Positions 43,746-53,305 of a stretch of DNA of 64,000 nt are shown one piece after another. How positions within the stretch are numbered: position 1 is the first letter of the stretch; each line of letters opens with the position of its first letter. Below the pieces are notes generated by a model, which was given only the letters and a program-made list of their open reading frames with translations, was not told where the DNA came from and did no database searches. The DNA comes from Streptomyces sp. NBC_01754 (GTDB taxonomy: Bacteria > Actinomycetota > Actinomycetes > Streptomycetales > Streptomycetaceae): contig NZ_CP109132.1 of NCBI RefSeq assembly GCF_035918015.1, forward strand, positions 5,642,001-5,706,000, given 5' to 3'. The position numbers were made by a program, and so were the translations under genes.

Positions 43746-45629
43746 CTATTCACGGTCTTCCGCGGTGGAACGGCGACGCATGGCGAACAGGAGCCCGCCA
43801 CCGGCGAGGACGACTACGGCGACTCCGACCCCGATGAGGACGCCGGTGGAGCCGCCGCCGTCACCGGACGATCCGCCCGACGCACCGGCGGCAGGTACCG
43901 CGGACCACCAGCTCCAGTAACCGTCCTGGCCGAAGATGTTCCCCGCGTCGGAGGGCATCGTCGTGATCGACTCGATCTGGTCGGTGCGGTAGGCCTCGAC
44001 GGCATTCGGGTACGCCATGACGTTCATGTATGCCAGGTCGTACAGCCGGGACTCCATCCGCTTGACCAGGTCAGCCCGTTTGGCGGGGTCGTATTCGGCG
44101 AGTTGCCTCGCGTACAGCTCGTCGTAGCGCTTGTCGCAGATGAAGTTGTCGGTCGCCGCCGTCTCCTTCGCCTTCGCCGGAAGCGCGGCGCAGGTGTGGA
44201 TCGACATCACGAAGTCGGGGTCCGGGTTGACGGACCAGCCGTCGAAGGCGAGGTCGTACTCACCGGCGAACCAGGGGTCGGAGACGTTGTCCATGCAGTC
44301 GACCTTCAGGCCGATGCCCAGGTCGCCCCACCACTCCTGGAGGTACTTGCCGATCGCCTTGTCGTTCGGGTCGGTGGCGTGGCACAGGATGCGGAAGCGG
44401 AGCGGCTCGCCGTCCTTGCCGGTCCGCCTCCCCGAGCCGTTCTTCCTGTAGCCGGCCTCGTCCAGCAGGGCTCCGGCCTTCGCCGGATCGTAGGCGAACT
44501 TCTGTTCGGCCGACGGCTTCCAGAAGTACGAGTCGAAGCGGGGCGGGATGTAGCCCTCACCCTCCGCGGCGTGGCCCTGGAAGACCTTGTCGACGACGGC
44601 CGACCGGTCCACCCCCATGAAGAGGGCCTGACGGACCTTCCGGTCCCGGAGCGCCGGATGTCCGTCGCCGAACTTCCGGCCGTCCCTGGTCCGCGCGCCC
44701 GGGTTGACGGCCAGCGCGTAGAAGCGCCGGCCGGGGGCGTCGTTCACCTTGATGTTGTCGGCCCTCTGGAGCGAGGCGGCCTGGGCGGGCGTCAGGCTCG
44801 GGCTGCCGGCCACGAACGACACCTCGCCCTTGCGCAGCGCGGCGACGGCGGCGTCCTGGTCCTTGTAGTACCGGAAGACGATCTCGTCGAACTTGGGCGC
44901 ACCCCGCCAGAAGTCCTTGTTGGCCTTCAGCTTCACGTAGCTGTCGACCTTGTAGTCCGTCAGGACGAACGGACCGTTGCCGACCACCGGGAACGCCGTG
45001 TCGTTGTTGAACTTCGAGAAGTCGGGGACCTTCTCCCACACGTGCTTGGGGACGATGGGCACGTCCAGCGCCGTCATGGTGGCCTGAGGCTGCTTCAGCT
45101 CGATGACCAGCTTGTCCGGACTGGGGGCGGTGACCTTCTCGAAGTTGCCGACGAAGCTTCCGTTCGACGTGGCGGCGCCCTCGTCCGTCATCATCGTGTT
45201 GAAGGTCCACGCCGCGTCCTCGGCGGTGGCCCGCTGCCCGTCCGACCACATCGAGTCGGACCGGATGGTGTACGTCCAGGTCAGCTTGTCCGGAGACGGC
45301 TCCCACGCCGTGGCGAGACCGGGGACCGTGTGGTTGTCCTTGGGGTCGTAGTTGGTCAGGAAGTCGTACATCAGCCGGGAGACACTCGTGGAGATCAGCC
45401 GCTGCGCGAGGAACGGGCTCAGGGAGTCGACGCTCTGCGCCACCGCGACCGTCAGCGTCGACGTGTCCGAGCCGGCCGCCCGCGCCTCCGGCGCCGCGGG
45501 GCCGACCAGGTTCCCGGGCACGACGGATCCGGCCGCCAGGGCCGACGCGGCGGCGCCGGCGGAGAGCAGGACGCGCAGGCGGCCGCGGGAGCGGGAGCGG
45601 GGGGAACGTAAGGGGGCACTTGTGACCAT
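43746..45629 (-). CDS. Peptide ABC transporter substrate-binding protein with C-terminal membrane anchor
   Basis: The 627-aa extracellular binding protein of the SBP_bac_5 (peptide/nickel) family has an export signal (VLLSAGAAASALAAGSV, ending near ARAAG), a long binding domain (SDTSTLTVAVAQSVDSLSPFL; GLATAWEPSPDKLTWTYTIRSDSMWSDG), and a C-terminal Gly/Ser linker with a membrane helix (GVLIGVGVAVVVLAGGGLLF) and RRR tail. There is no lipobox, so anchoring is by this helix, not by a lipid; this is unlike classical Gram-positive binding proteins. Start: I chose ATG at 45627-45629 (GAGG upstream); ATG at 45650 and GTG at 45659 are in frame. Promoter at 45704-45732. Confidence 0.9.
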   Translation of the reverse strand: MVTSAPLRSPRSRSRGRLRVLLSAGAAASALAAGSVVPGNLVGPAAPEARAAGSDTSTLTVAVAQSVDSLSPFLAQRLISTSVSRLMYDFLTNYDPKDNHTVPGLATAWEPSPDKLTWTYTIRSDSMWSDGQRATAEDAAWTFNTMMTDEGAATSNGSFVGNFEKVTAPSPDKLVIELKQPQATMTALDVPIVPKHVWEKVPDFSKFNNDTAFPVVGNGPFVLTDYKVDSYVKLKANKDFWRGAPKFDEIVFRYYKDQDAAVAALRKGEVSFVAGSPSLTPAQAASLQRADNIKVNDAPGRRFYALAVNPGARTRDGRKFGDGHPALRDRKVRQALFMGVDRSAVVDKVFQGHAAEGEGYIPPRFDSYFWKPSAEQKFAYDPAKAGALLDEAGYRKNGSGRRTGKDGEPLRFRILCHATDPNDKAIGKYLQEWWGDLGIGLKVDCMDNVSDPWFAGEYDLAFDGWSVNPDPDFVMSIHTCAALPAKAKETAATDNFICDKRYDELYARQLAEYDPAKRADLVKRMESRLYDLAYMNVMAYPNAVEAYRTDQIESITTMPSDAGNIFGQDGYWSWWSAVPAAGASGGSSGDGGGSTGVLIGVGVAVVVLAGGGLLFAMRRRSTAEDRE

Positions 45630-45703
45630 AGGACGTGGACCTCGCGTCATGACTCGCACGGTGAAGGCGGGCAGAACTCTGGTTCGCCAGGTGGTGAAGC
45701 GAA

Positions 45704-45732
45704 GGTCTACCAGTGGGGTGGGGTCGCGTCAA
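45704..45732 (-). promoter_or_regulatory. Strong vegetative promoter for the peptide ABC operon
   Basis: On the minus strand, TTGACG (45727-45732) is followed after exactly 17 bases by TAGACC (45704-45709). Both boxes fit the main-sigma consensus (TTGAC and TAgacT-like) very well. Transcription would begin near 45697, leaving a leader of roughly 70 bases before the chosen start of the binding-protein gene. Confidence 0.75.
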
Positions 45733-45770
45733 CGCTCCGCCAAACAGCGTGTGGTCTGCGGGAATGCGAG

Positions 45771-45804
45771 GAGGGGCCGCACCGTGCGTACGGTGCGGCC
45801 CCTC
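45771..45804 (-). terminator. Terminator of the MinD/EspI-like gene
   Basis: A perfect 15-bp stem GAGGGGCCGCACCGT/ACGGTGCGGCCCCTC with a 4-base loop (GCGT) starts 23 bp after the stop of the minus-strand gene at 45827. It insulates the ESX locus from the ABC operon promoter just beyond it. Confidence 0.85.
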
Positions 45805-45826
45805 ATTGGTCGAGACCTCTGTCGCC

Positions 45827-48800
45827 CTACTGGCCAGGCGCCGACGGAGGCTGCGGCGGGTACTGCTGCCAGCCGGCGGGCGGAACGGGACCGTGCCGCT
45901 CCGGCGTGCCGGGCTGGGGGACCCGGCTGTCGGGCTGCCCCGGTGCGGGAGTCTGTCCGGGCGGGTTGGGGCCGGGCTGCGGCACAGGGGGCGCCTGCTG
46001 CCAGCCGTTCTGCTGCACCCCGGGGCCGCCGTGCGGAGGGTAGGGCTGCTGCGGGGGCTGTTGGCCCCCGTAGGGCTGCTGGGGGTACTGCTGGGGCGGG
46101 TAGGGCTGCTGCTGCCCGGGGTAGGGCTGTCCGGGGTACGGCTGCGGCTGTCCGGGCTGCTGAGGGGCGTACGGCTGTTGGTCCGGAGCCTGCGGGGACG
46201 ACTGCCCGCCCGGCATGGGCGGGGCGAACTGCGGCGGCGGGCTGCTGCCGTCCGACGTCCACAGCCCTTGCTGCTGCTGGGCGCGCTGGAAGTCCTCGGC
46301 GACGAGTGCGGAGAGGTGGAAGTACGCCTCGCGGGTCTTGGGCCGCATCATGTCGAGGTCGACCTCCGCACCGGCCGCCAGGTGCTCGTCGAACGGCACC
46401 ACGACCACACCGCGGCAACGGGTCTCGAAGTGCTGCACGATGTCCTCGACCTTGATCATCTTTCCGGTCTCGCGGACCCCGGAGATCACCGTGAGGGAGC
46501 GCTGCACCAGATCCGCGTACCCGTGGGCCGACAGCCAGTCCAGCGTGGTGGACGCGCTGGAGGCACCGTCGACGGACGGCGTCGAGATGATGATCAGCTG
46601 GTCGGCGAGGTCCAGCACTCCGCGCATCGCGCTGTAGAGCAGGCCGGTGCCCGAGTCGGTGAGGATGATCGGGTACTGCTTGCCCAGGACGTCGATCGCC
46701 CGGCGGTAGTCCTCGTCGTTGAAGGTCGTCGAGACGGCCGGGTCCACGTCGTTGGCGATGATCTCCAGGCCGGAGGACGCCTGCGAGGTGAAGCGGCGGA
46801 TGTCCATGTACGAGTTGAGGTACGGGATCGCCTGGACCAGGTCGCGGATGGTCGCCCCGGTCTCGCGGCGCACCCGGCGGCCGAGCGTACCGGCGTCCGG
46901 GTTGGCGTCGATGGCGAGGATCTTGTCCTGCCGCTCGGTGGCCAGAGTGGAGCCGAGCGCGGTCGTGGTGGTCGTCTTGCCCACACCGCCCTTGAGGCTG
47001 ATGACCGCGATCCGGTAGCAGGAGAGCACCGGCGTGCGGATCAGCTCCAGCTTGCGCTGCCGCTCGAGCTCCTCCTTCCTGCCGCCCAGCCTGAAGCGGG
47101 ACGCGCCGGTGGAGTTGCGGCTGCTCTTGGCCTTCTGCTTGCCCCTCACCAGCCGGTCCGAGGAGAGCTCCACGGCCGCCGTGTACCCCAGCGGGGCACC
47201 CGGCACGGAACGCTCGCGCTGGTCGTGCGCCACCGGGGTGGGCCAGGCCCCACCGGTACGGGGATCGACCGGCGGGTTCTGCGGGCCGGTCTGCGGCGGC
47301 TGATGGGCGCCCGGCTGCTGCGGGTGCGGTGCAGGTGCGGGCGGGTGCGGTGCCGCATGGCCCTGCTGCGGGATCTGCGGGGGGAGCGGGGCGCTCCGCG
47401 CGGGCGGGTGCGGTGGCTGGGCCGCCTGCTGGTTCTGCGGAGCCTGCGGGTTCGGCGCCGCCTGGGGGTTCCGCGGGTACCGCGGGGCCTGGGGCGGGAA
47501 GCCGTAGCCGGCCTGGGGGTGGCCGGGAGCGGGCGGCGTGAACTGCGGGGCGCCCGGCGCGGGGGGCTGCTGGGACGGCTGGGGGAAACCGTAGCCGTCC
47601 GCAGCCGGGGGTGGTTGCTGCGAGGGCGGTGGGAAGCCGTGACCCTCCTGCGGGCCAAGGGCGTTCGAGGGGACCGGCGACTGGGGCCCGGGGCCGTGCG
47701 CCGGGGGCGGCGGCTGCGGGAAGCCGTAGCCGCCGGACGCGTCGCCGGTGGGCGCCGGCGCGGGGGCGGCCTGGGCGGGCATGGGTGCGGGCCACTGCGA
47801 CGCGGGCTGCGGGGCGCTCGGCTGCGGCGCGGCGGGGTGGAAGGCGGGCGGCAGCGGCGGGAGGGCGCCCTGCGCGGGAGGCGCGGACGACCACGGGGCC
47901 GGAGCGTTCGACGGCGGGGCGCCGTGGGCAGCACCGGCAGGCGGCGCGTCGGTGGGGGCCGTGGCGGGGAGCGCCGTGGCCGGGGGGTCCGCCGCAGGGG
48001 ATCCGGGAGACCCGGCGTCCGTGATCGCGTCGGCCGGGGCCCCGGGCTGTGCCGTGTCGTCGGAAGCGGATGGGTCTGTGGGGGTGGAAGCCGGTGCGGG
48101 GACGGGAAGCGCGTCCGTGGTGGGGGTGTCACCGCCCCCGGCCGCCGTCTTCCCGGCGCCGTGTTCGCCGTCGCGGCCCTCGCCGGCCTCGCCGGCCTCG
48201 CCGCCCTCGGCGTCTTCCGGTCCGGCCGGGGGCTCCTCCGCCTCAGCCGGGGTGCCGGCGGGGGCCGCAAGGGCCACGGGCAGCGGAGCCGAGGCGTCCG
48301 GCTCCGGGGCGCCCTGCCCGTTCGACGCGTCGGGGGCGTCCGGGGCGTTCGGAGCAGCCGGTTCCACCGCCCCGGAGCCGACGTTCACCCCCTCGCGTTC
48401 CGCGATCTCCCGCTTCAGCGCGGCAGGCGAGAACCGCATCGTCGCGCCGCTCTCCACGTCACCACCACCGAACGGTCCGTCCTGGCCCGATCCGGCGCCG
48501 GCTCCCTCCGGACCGGCCGCGACCGGAGCGGAACCCGAAGGCCCCGGTGGGGAGGGAACCGGCGCGGGCGCCGTGGACTCCGACGCGGCCGGTTCCGACG
48601 GCGCGGGGGTGGCCGGCGACCAGCCCGACTCGCTTCCGCCCGCGGCCGGAAGCCCGGGCAAGGACAACGGCGCACCCTGCGGCGGCGGAGGCGGGGCGAG
48701 TTGTGCTCCCGCGCCGCTCGACGCATCCCCCGACACGTTCTGCGTGTACCAGGCGGGCGGGGTGTAATCGATGGTGAACTCACCCGTCATCTCGACGGGT

Positions 48801-48868
48801 TCCGCGTCGGACGACTCGTCGGCGGGCGTGTTCCATCCCCCACGGGTCTCGTCCCGATCGCCGTTCAC
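45827..48868 (-). CDS. Proline-rich MinD/ParA-like ATPase of the ESX locus (EspI-like)
   Basis: The 1013-aa protein starts [18 protein letters not shown] and soon reaches [20 protein letters not shown], followed by about 550 residues of Pro/Gly/Gln-rich, presumably disordered sequence. From about 610 it has a MinD/ParA ATPase domain with the deviant Walker [11 protein letters not shown] (K626, K631), then [19 protein letters not shown] and a further Pro/Gln/Tyr-rich C-terminal tail with PYPGQ-type repeats. In mycobacteria EspI, a Pro-rich ATPase of similar layout, adjusts ESX-1 secretion to energy state; this is the likely analogue. Start: GTG at 48866-48868 behind AGGAGG; longer frames upstream lack this. 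It lies on the minus strand next to the DUF397 gene. Confidence 0.85.
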   Translation of the reverse strand: MNGDRDETRGGWNTPADESSDAEPVEMTGEFTIDYTPPAWYTQNVSGDASSGAGAQLAPPPPPQGAPLSLPGLPAAGGSESGWSPATPAPSEPAASESTAPAPVPSPPGPSGSAPVAAGPEGAGAGSGQDGPFGGGDVESGATMRFSPAALKREIAEREGVNVGSGAVEPAAPNAPDAPDASNGQGAPEPDASAPLPVALAAPAGTPAEAEEPPAGPEDAEGGEAGEAGEGRDGEHGAGKTAAGGGDTPTTDALPVPAPASTPTDPSASDDTAQPGAPADAITDAGSPGSPAADPPATALPATAPTDAPPAGAAHGAPPSNAPAPWSSAPPAQGALPPLPPAFHPAAPQPSAPQPASQWPAPMPAQAAPAPAPTGDASGGYGFPQPPPPAHGPGPQSPVPSNALGPQEGHGFPPPSQQPPPAADGYGFPQPSQQPPAPGAPQFTPPAPGHPQAGYGFPPQAPRYPRNPQAAPNPQAPQNQQAAQPPHPPARSAPLPPQIPQQGHAAPHPPAPAPHPQQPGAHQPPQTGPQNPPVDPRTGGAWPTPVAHDQRERSVPGAPLGYTAAVELSSDRLVRGKQKAKSSRNSTGASRFRLGGRKEELERQRKLELIRTPVLSCYRIAVISLKGGVGKTTTTTALGSTLATERQDKILAIDANPDAGTLGRRVRRETGATIRDLVQAIPYLNSYMDIRRFTSQASSGLEIIANDVDPAVSTTFNDEDYRRAIDVLGKQYPIILTDSGTGLLYSAMRGVLDLADQLIIISTPSVDGASSASTTLDWLSAHGYADLVQRSLTVISGVRETGKMIKVEDIVQHFETRCRGVVVVPFDEHLAAGAEVDLDMMRPKTREAYFHLSALVAEDFQRAQQQQGLWTSDGSSPPPQFAPPMPGGQSSPQAPDQQPYAPQQPGQPQPYPGQPYPGQQQPYPPQQYPQQPYGGQQPPQQPYPPHGGPGVQQNGWQQAPPVPQPGPNPPGQTPAPGQPDSRVPQPGTPERHGPVPPAGWQQYPPQPPSAPGQ

Positions 48869-49211
48869 TTTGCCTCCTGGTGTGGTCGAGCACCCTTGTG
48901 CCGTGGTGGGTGGGGGCGACCGTTCCCGTATGTCCGGTCCGCCCGGCTCTCCCCCTTGCGACGCGCGGTGTCCGTCCACAGGATGGCCTGGCGCGCCCCC
49001 ACCCACCCTAATCGCCATCGGGCACACCACGGCAGGCCGTACCGCCGGCGAGGAACCGCCCGGTAGGTGACGCACCGACCTCGACGGGCGCCTCGTACGG
49101 CCGAACACCACGGCGGACAGGGCCGATTCAGGACGAACCGGGACGTGGCCGGAGGCACGGAGAGGGCAGCCGCCGTGTAGCCGGGCGGCTGCCCTCTCCC
49201 CGAACCGTCCG
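48869..49211. other. Intergenic region upstream of the EspI-like gene
   Basis: This 343-bp gap lies between the DUF397 gene (ending 49212) and the start of the EspI-like gene (48868). It contains the terminator at 49160-49198 and, in its remaining 290 bp, probably the EspI-like gene's promoter. TAGGGT on the minus strand near 49007-49012 is a possible -10. Open frames here (such as 48865-49158 minus) show no family features and run through the promoter region. Confidence 0.5.
49160..49198 (-). terminator. Terminator of the DUF397 gene
   Basis: A perfect 15-bp stem GAGAGGGCAGCCGCC/GGCGGCTGCCCTCTC with a 9-base loop lies 14 bp after the stop of the minus-strand DUF397 gene. The EspI-like gene downstream must therefore have its own promoter. 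Confidence 0.85.
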
Positions 49212-49445
49212 CTACGTGAGGTCGAATTCACCGTCCCGCGCACCCAGTACGAATGCGCGCCACTCGGCCTCCGTGTACCGCAGCACGGTCCCCGGGTCCA
49301 GCGAGGAACGCATGGCGACCGCACCACCCGGAAGGTGTGCGATCTCGACCCGCTCCTCGGCGTCCTCGGTCCCCGGTGCGCTCAACCACTCGACGTCCGA
49401 GATGTCGAGAGCGTAGAGCTCGTCCTTCTCCTGCTGGGTGCCCAT
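49212..49445 (-). CDS. DUF397 domain protein
   Basis: The 77-aa acidic protein includes [62 protein letters not shown], the DUF397 core with its strongly conserved AMR/RD and F-x-x-GA-x-x-GEFD elements. DUF397 proteins are small Streptomyces regulators or toxin-antitoxin-like partners often next to helix-turn-helix genes; no such partner is adjacent here. Start: ATG at 49443-49445. It lies 84 bp from the EccE-coupled gene on the same strand. Confidence 0.85.
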   Translation of the reverse strand: MGTQQEKDELYALDISDVEWLSAPGTEDAEERVEIAHLPGGAVAMRSSLDPGTVLRYTEAEWRAFVLGARDGEFDLT

Positions 49446-49529
49446 ACCGATGGTCCTTCCGTTCTGACTGTGTCGTCCTGCGCCATGATCCTGAACGGCG
49501 GGGCGCCCGGGGCGGAAACGGGACAGGAT

Positions 49530-50240
49530 TCAGTCCATCCTGCGAGCGGTGCCCAGCAGACCCGTCTCGACATCGGTGGCGCCGGTCATCACCCAGTGCC
49601 GCTCCCGGCCCGCCACCCAGAGCGTGACACCGTCCGCCAGGGTGGGCAGCGCCTCGCTCTCGGCCCGTGCCAGCCCCAGGATGCGCCCGATCTGCTCAGC
49701 CTCCCCGGGGGAGACCCGCTGGACACCGACGAGCGTCGAGGCCCGCAGCAACCGGGGCGCCACCGGGCTCAGATACGGCAGCAGTGTCAGCACCGACTGC
49801 CACGGAGAGGAGACCACCCGGCCGCGGGGCGGACGCATCCCGCAGTCGCGCACCACCACCACCGGGCTGCTCACCGTCGCCCCCGTCGGCGGGACCCGTC
49901 CCACGTCGTGGAGGGAGACGCACTCCAGACCGGCGCCGGCGGCCTGCGCCAGTGGCGTCCACGCCTGCACGCGCCCCGTCTCGACGGCCACGCGCGCGCC
50001 GGTGGCGGCCGCACGCAGCGCCAGCACCTGCGCGGTCCACAGACCGCCGATCAACAGCACGTCGTACGGTGCCGGGCGGTGGAACCCGATCATCTGCGGG
50101 CGCCCCTCGGCGTCGTTGCCGATGATCACACCGTCGTCCCCGACCGGCAGCGACAGCGCGCCCAGGTGGTCCGCCGCCAGCGTGTGCCCCGCGTGACGGG
50201 GCCCTCGCAGGCCCCGTCGCGGTTCGCTTCGGTTCGTCAC
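49530..50240 (-). CDS. ESX-locus protein of unknown function coupled to EccE
   Basis: The 236-aa protein is not recognised with certainty. It has no signal peptide and no clear membrane helix; the segment APYDVLLIGGLWTAQVLALRAAATGARVAVETGR looks like a Rossmann-like nucleotide-binding or P-loop-less NTPase strand-helix-strand. A Trp/Arg-rich C-terminal region (LWVAGRERHWVMTGAT) follows. The GTG start at 50238-50240 overlaps the EccE TGA (GTGA), so it is translationally coupled to EccE and probably part of the secretion apparatus or its regulation. Confidence 0.55.
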   Translation of the reverse strand: MTNRSEPRRGLRGPRHAGHTLAADHLGALSLPVGDDGVIIGNDAEGRPQMIGFHRPAPYDVLLIGGLWTAQVLALRAAATGARVAVETGRVQAWTPLAQAAGAGLECVSLHDVGRVPPTGATVSSPVVVVRDCGMRPPRGRVVSSPWQSVLTLLPYLSPVAPRLLRASTLVGVQRVSPGEAEQIGRILGLARAESEALPTLADGVTLWVAGRERHWVMTGATDVETGLLGTARRMD

Positions 50241-51577
50241 TGCGCGCCTCCCAGCGGGAGCGTCGCCAGGACGCCCGGCACCTGTTCGCGGTCCAGCCGA
50301 ACCAGCCCGACCTTGGCGTGCCGTGCGGCCTGCTCCAACGTCTTCCGTACCCCGACCAGTTCGGTGTCGGTGCCCCCGGTGACCCGTACGTGACCGCGGA
50401 CGGACACATCTCCCTGGTGCGGTCCGCGGCGCACCGTCAGGCTGAACGTGGTGGCGTACGCGGGGACGGACGTCAGCAGGGACACCAGCCGCGGCAGCGG
50501 GGTCGCGCCCCGGCCCAGCTCCGGCCAGCGGTCCACCGCGTACGTGGTGTGCCAGCGGTCGTCGCACCGCCAGACCCGCGCGGTCTCCGCGGTGCGCCGC
50601 TGCGGTGCGGCGTCCGGGCGCCCGGCGCGGGCCGACAGCATGGGGTTGGCGCACGCGGACGTCGCCACCGCGGAGTTCAGCTCCTCCTGGTTCAGCACCA
50701 CGGCCCGGAAACCGGCCCCGGTGATCCTGCTCGCCATATGGTCCGCGACCCGCACCAGGCAGCGCTGCGCGCCACCCGTACCGCCTCCGCGCGCCTCGAC
50801 GGCCTCGGGGCACAACTGGGGATCCAGCTTCACCGCCACCCAGGTCATCCGCAGCGCCGGGGCCCCGGTCTGCTCCTGGAGGGGCGCGTAGGAGAGCCGG
50901 GCCACCGACTGCCGCGGCAGATGCGGCGCGGGAGCCGCCCGTACCTGCTGCACGAGCTGTGCGGACTCCAGCACGATGTCGTCCACCGTGAGGGCGTCGC
51001 CCAGCAGGGACAGCGGAAGCGCCCTCGCGCCCATGGCCCGGCGGAGCGACTCACCGCTCGCCTCGACCCGTACGACGGCGGTCAGGAAGGTGCCGTCACC
51101 GAGCATGCCCACCGTGCGGCGGTCCCGGTCCACGTAGATGTGCGGAGCGAATCCCGGCACGCTCTCCGTCACCGGCGCGAGCTGCGGCTCCGTCTCCACG
51201 GGGGACGCGATGGTGGTCCGCCTGCGGCGGCGCAGGGACAAGGCGGTCGACAGCCAGTCCTGCACGGCCTGGCCCCTGCGGCGTACGAGGGAGACGAGAA
51301 CCAGCAGAAAGGCGACCACGGCGGCGGGCACCAGCCACGGACCACCGAGCACGGCGCCCACCGCGACGAGCGCCAGAGCCGCCTCGACGAGCACCAGGCG
51401 CCGCAGTGTGGGCCCGACACGACCGGTCCGGGAGATGGAGCGCAGAGTCGTCGCCGCGGGGGCGTTCACCCCCTGGCGGGGAGGCGCGGCGGCCGGCCCG
51501 TTGCTACGTTGCCGTCGGGAAGGGCCGGGCGTCCGCCGAGTGGACCGCCTCGTGCGCTCCCGCGTCGCTGCACCCAT
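50237..51577 (-). CDS. eccE: Type VII secretion protein EccE
   Basis: The 446-aa membrane protein has a basic N-terminus, two adjacent hydrophobic helices (about residues 57-98: LVLVEAALALVAVGAVL and LVPAAVVAFLLVLVSL) and a cytoplasmic domain of about 330 residues. This two-helix-then-large-domain layout is that of EccE, a peripheral part of the ESX membrane complex. I chose ATG at 51575-51577 (GAGGGGG upstream); GTG at 51619 is an alternative in the same frame. It is divergent from eccB; a shared 141-180 bp promoter region lies between. Confidence 0.85.
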   Translation of the reverse strand: MGAATRERTRRSTRRTPGPSRRQRSNGPAAAPPRQGVNAPAATTLRSISRTGRVGPTLRRLVLVEAALALVAVGAVLGGPWLVPAAVVAFLLVLVSLVRRRGQAVQDWLSTALSLRRRRRTTIASPVETEPQLAPVTESVPGFAPHIYVDRDRRTVGMLGDGTFLTAVVRVEASGESLRRAMGARALPLSLLGDALTVDDIVLESAQLVQQVRAAPAPHLPRQSVARLSYAPLQEQTGAPALRMTWVAVKLDPQLCPEAVEARGGGTGGAQRCLVRVADHMASRITGAGFRAVVLNQEELNSAVATSACANPMLSARAGRPDAAPQRRTAETARVWRCDDRWHTTYAVDRWPELGRGATPLPRLVSLLTSVPAYATTFSLTVRRGPHQGDVSVRGHVRVTGGTDTELVGVRKTLEQAARHAKVGLVRLDREQVPGVLATLPLGGAQ

Positions 51578-51760
51578 CGCCGCGTTGCCCCCTCGTGTCC
51601 GTATTCGCCGTTTTTTCACGGGCGTTGAGCCGGGCGATCACCCTACCTGAGCAGGTGAAGCCGAGCGCCAACAGGCATAGTAGGGGCCCCGGTCGGCCGC
51701 AGTGACCGACTGCGGGTGTGGGAATCTGGTCGCCCACCGGGGAGAAGGGGCAGCGCGCAC

Positions 51761-53293
51761 ATGGCATCACGGCGGGACGAACTCAATGCCTACACCTTCG
51801 CGAAGCGGAGGTTGATCGCACAGTTCCTGCAGCCCCACCCGTCCGGCTCGGAGGAGGGTGCGCCCCGGCCCCTGCGTGCCGTGGTGCCCGGAGCGATCGT
51901 CGGCGCGGTCGTCCTCGGTGTGTTCGGTGCCTGGGGGATGTTCAAGCCTGTGGCGCCCCAGAACTGGGACACCCCCTACGAGAACGTCATCATCGCCAGC
52001 AAATCCACCACCCGTTACGTGGTGTTGAAGACCGACGGCAAGAACCAGCTCCACCCGGTGCTGAACATGTCCAGCGCCAAGCTGCTCCTGGCCCCGGACA
52101 AGGGCACGGTCATCAAGGTGGACGAGTCGGTCCTCGACAGCGGCAAGATCCCGCACGGCGCCACCCTCGGCATCCCCTACGCTCCCGACCGGCTGCCCGA
52201 GACGTCCGAAGCCGGCTCCTCGAAGCGCTGGGCGGTCTGCGAGCGGCCCGGCGAGGGCGGCCGGGCCATCCAGAAGGCTGCCTTCGTCTTCGCGGAGCGC
52301 GAGCAGGGCAAGACCGAGGGGACGGGGCGGCTGCGCGGCGGTGAACTGATGTACGTCGAGGGCCCCGGACCGGACCGGACCCGCTACATCGTCGACGCCG
52401 CGGGCACGGCGTACGAGGTGAAGAAGGACGAACTGCTGCTGCGTACGCTCGTCGGTCAGGGCCGTGTGCCCCAGCGGGTGTCCGCCGCCTGGCTGGACAC
52501 GCTGCACAGCGGGGACGCGATCACCTTCCCGGCCGTCGAGGGGAATCCCGGCGCCGACGCGGGTGTCCCCGGGAAGCTGGAGCCCGACGCGAACAAGGTG
52601 GGCATGGTCCTCGCGGCCACCTCGGGCACCAGGACCCAGCAGTACGTGGTCCTCCCGGGCAGGGTCGCCCCGGTGTCGGACTTCGTCGCCAAACTCCTGC
52701 TCAGCAGCCGGTCCCTGGTCGACCTCGGGCAGGACGGCAAGGAGAGGCCCGTCAGCGCCGGAGCGTTCGAGCCCGGTGAGGCGTTCGGGCAGGAGAGGAA
52801 CTGGCCCACGAGCAGGCCCGAGCCCGTCAACTCCGCGAGTACGGGCAAGGGAAGCCGCAACACCGTGTGCAACGTCCTGCGCGACGTGGACGAGAAGCAC
52901 GGCGCCACCACCCTCAGCACCTGGGTGGGCACCGGCTTCCCCGCACCCCTGCCCACCGGCTCCAGCAGCGCCTACGTCACTCCCGGATCCGGTCAGCTCT
53001 TCCGGCAGTTCAAGGGCTCGAGTGCCGACTCCGGTCCGCTCTTCCTGGTGACCGACACCGGCCTGCGCTACGCGATGCAGTCCAACGGGGACAGCGTGCA
53101 GGACGACTCCGGCATCGGGGAGTCGGGCTCGAAGGAGGAGAGGGAGCAGCAGCGGCAGGAGGCCCAGCAGGCCCAGAGCAGGCTCGGCTACAAGGACGTC
53201 GACCCCGCCCCCGTTCCGGCCGCCTGGTCGACGTTCCTGCCGACGGGGCCCCGGCTGTCGACCGGCGCCGCCCGTCAGCCGCAGGGCTCGTGA
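51761..53293 (+). CDS. eccB: Type VII secretion protein EccB
   Basis: The 510-aa protein has a short cytoplasmic start (MASRRDELNAYTFAKRRLIAQFLQP), one transmembrane helix (about residues 38-58; GAIVGAVVLGVFGAWGMF) and a large extracytoplasmic domain (CERPGEGGR...; TVCNVLRDVDEKHGATTLSTWVG). This is standard for EccB, an ATPase-type scaffold of the ESX core complex. Start: ATG at 51761 with GGGG and GAGAAGGGG upstream; the longer frame from 51716 lacks a good site. A Q/E-rich segment (EEREQQRQEAQQAQ) is near the C-terminus. mycP follows 12 bp downstream. Confidence 0.93.
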   Translation: MASRRDELNAYTFAKRRLIAQFLQPHPSGSEEGAPRPLRAVVPGAIVGAVVLGVFGAWGMFKPVAPQNWDTPYENVIIASKSTTRYVVLKTDGKNQLHPVLNMSSAKLLLAPDKGTVIKVDESVLDSGKIPHGATLGIPYAPDRLPETSEAGSSKRWAVCERPGEGGRAIQKAAFVFAEREQGKTEGTGRLRGGELMYVEGPGPDRTRYIVDAAGTAYEVKKDELLLRTLVGQGRVPQRVSAAWLDTLHSGDAITFPAVEGNPGADAGVPGKLEPDANKVGMVLAATSGTRTQQYVVLPGRVAPVSDFVAKLLLSSRSLVDLGQDGKERPVSAGAFEPGEAFGQERNWPTSRPEPVNSASTGKGSRNTVCNVLRDVDEKHGATTLSTWVGTGFPAPLPTGSSSAYVTPGSGQLFRQFKGSSADSGPLFLVTDTGLRYAMQSNGDSVQDDSGIGESGSKEEREQQRQEAQQAQSRLGYKDVDPAPVPAAWSTFLPTGPRLSTGAARQPQGS

Positions 53294-53305
53294 GGAGCGC
53301 ACCAC

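Noticed and set aside
45713-49066. Plus-strand open frame of 1117 codons opposite the EspI-like gene
   Set aside because: Repetitive Arg/Gly/Leu translation; the minus frame has a recognisable MinD domain, Shine-Dalgarno and terminator.
48865-49158. 97-codon minus-strand frame in the intergenic region before the EspI-like gene
   Set aside because: It has no ribosome-binding site or known motif and spans the region expected to hold the promoter.
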